64,000 nucleotides of DNA, from positions 50,292,001 to 50,356,000 of the forward strand of contig CM065378.1 in the NCBI GenBank assembly GCA_033060915.1. Reading direction: 5' to 3'. Source of the DNA: Euryodendron excelsum (lineage: Eukaryota; Streptophyta; Magnoliopsida; Ericales; Pentaphylacaceae). Position 1 is the first letter of the stretch. The number at the start of each line of letters is the position of its first letter. Under the pieces are notes generated by a model. That model was not told the DNA's origin and made no database searches. It saw only the letters and a list, made by a program, of their open reading frames with translations. A program made the translations under genes and the position numbers. Positions 58,276 to 64,000 of the stretch are shown here, piece by piece.

Positions 58276-60450
58276 CTACTTGTCTGGATGTCCTCGCTTA
58301 GATTTACGACGTGCATGGTTTGAATTTCCATTTCGGGTAGGTTTCTTCACCTTTGTACTGCAAGTTTAGGTAGAAGAGAGAGATACACATTATAGTTCTT
58401 CAGTGGACAAAAACAAAATAAAAAAAATCTTATGTCTTTCTTATTTTCATTTTATAAATATCATCTTGAAATGTTGGAGAGACATCTCTTTTCCTTTTCT
58501 CCTATCCCTCTTCTTTTGTGTTAAGGAGACTGCAAAATCTACTGTAACCTCTTCAACTCAACACAAAAACAAATCAAGCGTGGACTGAAGATTATTAGGA
58601 TAAAGGAATGGCAGATCAAGTAACTGACCAGCAAATGGCTGAACAAATTCTGGACAGAATGATGATGGGTAAAGCCAACAAAGCAGAGGCCTACAACATA
58701 TATTTCAGACAAATTAGACATATAACAAATGTCAAGTAAACTGGAAATGTATAAATCAATCAGGCAACAAACAATCAAAACAAGGTAATGTAATCGAATC
58801 ATTAATACATACAGCAAACCAGACTAACTCTTTAGTTGCAAGAGGTCTTGTAAGCTCATGCTTTTGCAGCGTATCTTGTACTCTGCCTTGGATCTTCACA
58901 AGACACAAGAAAGAAAGAGAAATCAATCACACAAACAAAGAAGGGCAGATTAGAAATTTCACATGGAGGACAGTTAGGATCTTTTCTAACAACAAGCTTT
59001 CATTTAATTTGACTGTCATATTTTAAATAAAAAAAATGGTATATCATAAAAATTTCTTCTCGCAGTTTCAAGAGTCAAGAACAAAGAAATTGGACAAAAA
59101 TAGGTCTTCATTTGGATTTATATTTGTTATTGAGTCTTTATATGCAGGTCAAAAGGACAAAAATAATCGTAGCGAGTCAAAGTACTAAAATTTTTTATTT
59201 CAAAGTCCCAGTCCTAGTAGTAGGACAAATCTAGGAACATACATAAATGAAGTTGTCATTTTCACCTGCGAGAGTAGCTTTTAGAGTATTAGAGACTGAT
59301 AAGTGAAGCCTAAAATCTCTACGAGAGAATCCTTAAAATTATCGCTTCCCTTTCTTTTAGTCTTTTAATAAAATGTTATCACTATTATATTCACAAACAG
59401 TTCTTAATATCTTTAGATTTTCATTAAAAAAAAACCTATCAATAAAGTTGACTATTTCCCCTGCTCGTATTGCCTTTGATTCCAACGCCAAACCCCTCAA
59501 CAAATGTTCTCCAATAATTCCAGCAAAACAGAGGACACAGATTCTTATTTTCTTTTTTATTATTAATTTCTTTTCTTGGAACCTAAAACTTGCTCTGGGA
59601 GCTCGGTGGAACATGTATTTGTCACTATTCCTGATCAACAAAGATTTTTCTTTTAGCCACTAGCCACCAATCCTTGTAGATGTGATAGAACTTAGTGGGA
59701 TTTCTTCCAATAACTCTCAAGGAGTCCTCAATGATTAATAAATGGCAGTTACAAGTGAAATTAGTAGAATTTCATTCCTATGAACTTCTATCAAGATATG
59801 ATGTATCAGCTTTGAAATTGTAGCCAAGATGCAAGACTGGCGATAGCATGCTATATCAATCAATTGGGAACTAATACCAAGACAGTCATGACTTTATAGG
59901 TATACATATCCAGCTCCCCCAGAAATTACCATGTCACCATGGTTTTATTGTGGTATTGGCTGGCGTCATAGTCACAGTCCCGGTGTAACAGTGTCGGGAG
60001 TATTGGCGAATGCTTACAAGGAATCAGAAACCAAACAACTGAACTTTTTCCAGCACTCACAAACACCAAAAAAGTCATCAACAAGCATGTTCCAACTGTA
60101 TGTCATAATTAAGAACATTACAACATTTGTCACAGCTAAAGACAGGTCTTAGATATGATACTAAATTATATGTTAGTTTTAAGGAACAAAGTGAAGATTT
60201 TTCATTTAATAAGCGAATTTCACTATATTGACTAATTTGAACTATTACTAGAATTGATAATATATAAGAATAAAGCAAATATAAGTTGGTATTTAGTAAT
60301 TGGTACAATAATAACAAGAAATAGTATGCCAATACTAGTGGTTAATACATTACATGCTCATACTGACATGATAACATCCATTTCTCTTTGATTCATAAAT
60401 TCACTGGTTAGACCCAAAAGAATGGTGTGGATATCATGAATTAAAATTGT
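58276..60450 (-). CDS. possible exons of an unidentified multi-exon gene
   Basis: Four minus-strand stretches have coding-like composition and splice-like borders. (1) About 60361-60450 (ILLGLTSEFMNQREMDVIMS) is followed by GTCAGT/GTATGA. (2) 60018-60095 follows 'acatacag' and precedes GTAAGC, with WNMLVDDFFGVCECWKKF in one frame. (3) 58820-58893 follows 'cttgtgaag', with IQGRVQDTLQKHELTRPLAT, before GTTTGC. (4) 58276-58357 follows 'aacttgcag', with a basic end NHARRKSKRGHPDK and a TAG. Another candidate lies near 59640-59745 (GRNPTKFYHIYKDWWLVAK). Phases are compatible only for some pairs. The product is not recognised and the model is provisional. Confidence 0.25.
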
Positions 60451-61704
60451 TCTTCATATTAATTTTGTTGTAGTTCACACAAAAGAGAAATGTCATTGAG
60501 TCCAGATTTGGTGCATGAGTGTTTCAGTACTTGGTTGTACTCAATATATTTTTTTTTCCCATCAAGCTTTTTAAGCTTTCAGTCGTGTTTGGTTTTGCCT
60601 AACCATTGAGATGTGATGAATTTATTTTTTAGGCCAAGTTTATACACTTGTTTGTCTCCTACTAAAGAGAGGTATACCGGATTGTGTTCAAGTTATATTG
60701 TACAATCTCTATTTTTCAATATAACATTACTACTTACCAAAAAATAATAATAAAAATTATTTATCAAATAGACCAAATTACAAAAATTTCTAGATTACAA
60801 TGATATTATATAACAACAAAGCTAAATGTTTAAGCAACCAAATATATTCACATGGAAAACAGAAAAAAGAAATGAAAATTTATCAGAAAATAAATTTTCT
60901 AGTGCTAATTAGCCTTATTGACAACTATAATGGAATAAGGGCCGATACAGTTTTTATCAATCTATATGACCGATACGGTTGTGATTTTATACATCACTGA
61001 TAAATTTCAACTGTAGTCCAAAAAATAAATACATAATGCTATCGGTTGATATATAACCCTAATACACCTCCCTCTCCATGAGCTCAATCAAAATATTAGC
61101 CTCATACGATAACATGTGGACCAGGGATGTAATCGCAGATGCTACCTACCATGGGGTCGGTCGAGCCTCACTAGTTGAGGGTAATGCGTGCGGCAGCTTA
61201 TCCTTGAACACAGGCACCAAGGGCCGCTCACCCATTGTCTTGTACTACAATACAGTACCTTTTTTGTTGTCTTGTGCTATAATACAAAAATTGATAGGTC
61301 TGTTGCTATAATTATAGATGTTATTCGTTAGGTAGTTACAAACTTATATCAATATACATTACAGTCACGTCTAATTCATAACAATACCAGCTTTCTTTTA
61401 TAGCATCTATGTATATATCCTCATTAATGATTCTCAACTTAGTGATCTAGAGAACAACAAAAAAAAAAAGTGGTGTTGCAATTACAGAAAAACATTACAA
61501 TCTTATATCTTTTTTAGACATGAGTAGATTGAAAATTTCAAATTCTAAAACTTTAATTCTTTTTTTAAATATAAGAATGTATTCATTTCTCTTTTATTCA
61601 AAAACATTTGTTTATGTGATTATTCAAACACATTTGTTTATGTTATTCTAAAATGGTTTAATGTTCAAAGATATTTATATAAGAAGTATCATATTACTTT
61701 TAAT

Positions 61705-61830
61705 AAAATATATAATATTTATAGTGGTGAATCCGAAATGGTATGGCAAAACGCGCCGGTACCGGCACGTACCATACCAATGACAAAAACGGTATACCAG
61801 CCAATATGGGATTAACAACTATAGTTGGAG
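61705..61830 (+). repeat. dispersed repeat with GGTACC-rich core, copy 2
   Basis: Matches 50737-50860 in the same orientation, with a GGTACCGGCACGTACC core that is almost its own reverse complement. Confidence 0.5.
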
Positions 61831-61870
61831 TGGAAATGTTCGGCTGCATATATGAAATTCTATAAATATG

Positions 61871-61893
61871 TCTCTGTGTGTGTGTGTGTGTGT
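61871..61893. repeat. (GT)n microsatellite
   Basis: About 11 GT dinucleotides. Confidence 0.9.
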
Positions 61894-62774
61894 GCAATTC
61901 TTCAAATTCAGAGATCAGTTCCAGAGAATATTCAAAAGCTTTCCAAGCTCACTCGACTATGTATGCAACCTGAACCTAAATGAGATGCATAAGCAACCAT
62001 AGGACCGATTCCTGGGAACTTCTATCTTGATCACAATCAACACATAATATACATTAATTATTCAATATGAATGCATATTTAAGGTCCATCCACCCTAAAG
62101 ATAAACTCTGGCCAAAATTCCAGAAACCTTTGAACAAAGACTAAAGCTCATCACTTTGGAAGCAAGCCCAAATCATATCTGACTTAATCCTTCAATGGCA
62201 GCAACCTATAGAACACCAACCAGCCGTAAATACAATTCAAGGGTACTGTTTGCAGCACAGAAAGCCCAACAAAATCACCGATCCACCCCAGAATAGAACC
62301 ACCAAAAATTTAACCCTTTATTACACCCTTACTGACCCTAACATCCTATATCTGCATGAAACTTAATGATGCTGGCAAAAACAGAAAGTGGTTTATTTCA
62401 AGTTGAGGCACATTTGGGATCTCGTGTAGTTGAGTTTTAGTATCAATAAGAGTCTTATTTTGTCTAGTTATGGGTTTAGCATGGACTACAGAGTTCTAGT
62501 TATTTTTATGGAATTTTAAGAGCAGTATTTGGTAATTTCAAGTTTTCTGGAAATGGTCTGCAGGTATCACCCATAGATCATATTATGGGTCTAGTTTTGT
62601 AGTTGGTTTTTTATTATGGGTCTTATTTGGGTTTAGATCGGTTTTGGAAATCAAAGTCAGTAATTATGTATTCTAAGTTAGAAGACATATTAACTATGTA
62701 GAAATGATTACATAGCTAGAAAATATCAGATAAAAAGCTAATGGGCTATGTCTCTACTTGCAGTCATCTTAGAC

Positions 62775-63800
62775 ATGCAAAAAATGATGATGTCAAACTT
62801 TTGTTCCTATGGATGGATCATTAGCATCCCCTAGGTCCACTGCTACCACTATCTGGTGACAAAGTGGCCAACATACTCTAACATGGGCAAGTCCCTAAAT
62901 ACCAAAGCAGCTCATATTATCAAAGGAGATTGGAAATGTCCAAGAAGCAAAACAAATGAAATTCAAGATATTATTAGTTACACTCTCCAAAATTTAAGAG
63001 TCAACCTACAAATTCAAACAAAAGTAATTTGGCTACCTCACAAGAGTGGACAGTATACTATAGAATCTACTTGTGAAGATCACATCAACCTCCAGTTCCA
63101 TGGCCAGATATATAGTCTGGTTTGCTCAAAAAAGATTCCAAATGTGCTTCCATCTTATGGATGTTATATTAAGAAAGACTAGCCACGAAAACAAGATGGA
63201 GAGAATGAGCCTCAGGAGCGAAGTCCATAATGCCTTTTATGTGCTGCAACTGCAGAAACACACAAACATTTGTTTTTCTCCTACAATTATTCAGCAACTA
63301 TAAGGAGAATAATTCTGTGAAAGAACTGTTTATACGAAGAGCCTCCAGAATGGGATTACGAATGTAATTGGAATATTCAACACTGCCAGTGGAATACCTT
63401 GTAGAACTAGTACAAGAAAATTATAATTAACATGTCATAGTGATATCTATGGAGAAGAACATTCACCAAGAAAAGAGCTGAAACCTCTTTTGTGATCCAA
63501 CAAACAGTGGACGATATAAGAGCAAGATTATCTTCCAGGAGGAAAATGAAAAACCACCTAGAGAAACTGGGAAATATGCCTGAGTCATGTCTGATACTAT
63601 ACTTAGTCCAAACTCAGGCCAAGGTGTCAGAAGAGGGAATTAAAACTCATGACTGAACTCTCTGTTTTTTGTGTTGTCATGAGATAGCTCAGGGATAGGA
63701 GCTTCCTTTGTGAAGTTGTTTGTGATAATCAGATGGATGGCTTAATCATCTATGTTCTATAATGTTCGATGCATTTTACACATTTTGTACAAAATTAACT
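62775..63800 (+). pseudogene. L1-type LINE fragment (end of ORF2)
   Basis: Segments in order: LFLWMDH.HPLGPLLPL (62806, a typical LINE ORF2 phrase, with a stop inside), KAAHIIKGDWKCPRSK (62903), VIWLPHKSGQYTIES (63027) and a frame-shifted KKIP..AFILW region (63130). Then comes a degenerate zf-RVT zinc finger (CCNCRNTQ, about 63240). The distal part reads TFTKKRAETSFVIQQTVDDIRARLSSRRK (63460-63545). The remainder is 3' untranslated sequence. Several stops and shifts make it a dead, 5'-truncated copy, related to the fragment at 10506-11331. Confidence 0.7.
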
Positions 63801-64000
63801 CATTTTTCTAATAAAGTAAAAAAGTGAACTTAAGTTTCCAACAAGTCTAGTTTCCTATTTAGGAATCCAACTTCTAGTTGGTGTAGGAGACTTTGAAGTT
63901 TGAACCTTGTATACAGCAATAATACCTCTAAAAATGGAGATCATACAAAGAACATTATGAAGAAACCCAACCAAAATTACTCTATCAATAAGGTCATCCA

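Larger units (their letters stand above)
60451..62774. other. stretch without recognised gene
   Basis: AT-rich DNA with a more GC-rich patch at 61075-61250, which holds a 77-codon frame of no known family, and a (GT)n run at 61871-61893. Short frames are not supported. Confidence 0.4.

Noticed and set aside
61078..61311. 77-codon frame in a GC-richer patch
   Set aside because: No motif, no splice context and no homolog recognised; GC content alone is not evidence of a gene.

Overview
The window looks like repeat-rich nuclear DNA of a flowering plant with a large genome. It is AT-rich and made mostly of LTR retrotransposons of plant lineages: Ogre/Tat-type and Athila-type Ty3/gypsy, a chromovirus-like gypsy LTR, SIRE/Maximus-like copia LTRs and L1-type LINE fragments. 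Small hAT/Harbinger-like MITE and hairpin elements and microsatellites are also present. No bacterial, phage or organellar gene was recognised, and no tRNA, rRNA or CRISPR array was seen. No intact gene is visible. Every retroelement coding region carries stops or frameshifts. The species cannot be named from the sequence.

Layout. 1-5930: the 3' part of a long Ogre/Tat-type LTR, a decayed plant-specific ORF placed just behind it, then the 3' end and 3' LTR of an Athila-like element. 5931-12138: two Ogre-type LTR copies in tail-to-tail (inverted) arrangement. The first is split by a 2.0-kb solo LTR with a 5-bp target duplication, the second by a LINE fragment. 12139-16806: pieces of a SIRE-like LTR, of the same chromovirus-like LTR, and of the 5' end of an Athila-like element (primer-binding site and LTR). 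16807-22008: short repeats, a possible short LTR, a G-rich tract and unassigned DNA.

22009-47508 is the main structure: one minus-strand Ogre/Tat-type retrotransposon with LTRs of about 4.1-4.2 kb and flanks GTATT/ATATT. Later insertions have expanded it. These are a 9.9-kb Athila-type element (27728-37620), a SIRE-like solo LTR with a perfect ACATG duplication (43637-45207) and a MITE (45950-46155). The Ogre element keeps a decayed gag (39090-40560), but I can see no pol.

47509-50560 holds two further Ogre-type LTR pieces. 50560-64000 is lower in recognisable repeats. It contains a solo Athila-like LTR (54143-55561), a second LINE fragment (about 62775-63800) and several short coding-like stretches on the minus strand that may be exons of one or more unresolved host genes (52651-60450).

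The retroelement parts follow the usual logic: LTRs carry promoters, gag encodes the capsid, pol encodes protease, reverse transcriptase, RNase H and integrase. Because related copies lie in the same window, several insertions can be dated relative to each other and matched to uninserted sites. LTR identities were judged by eye; none were computed.
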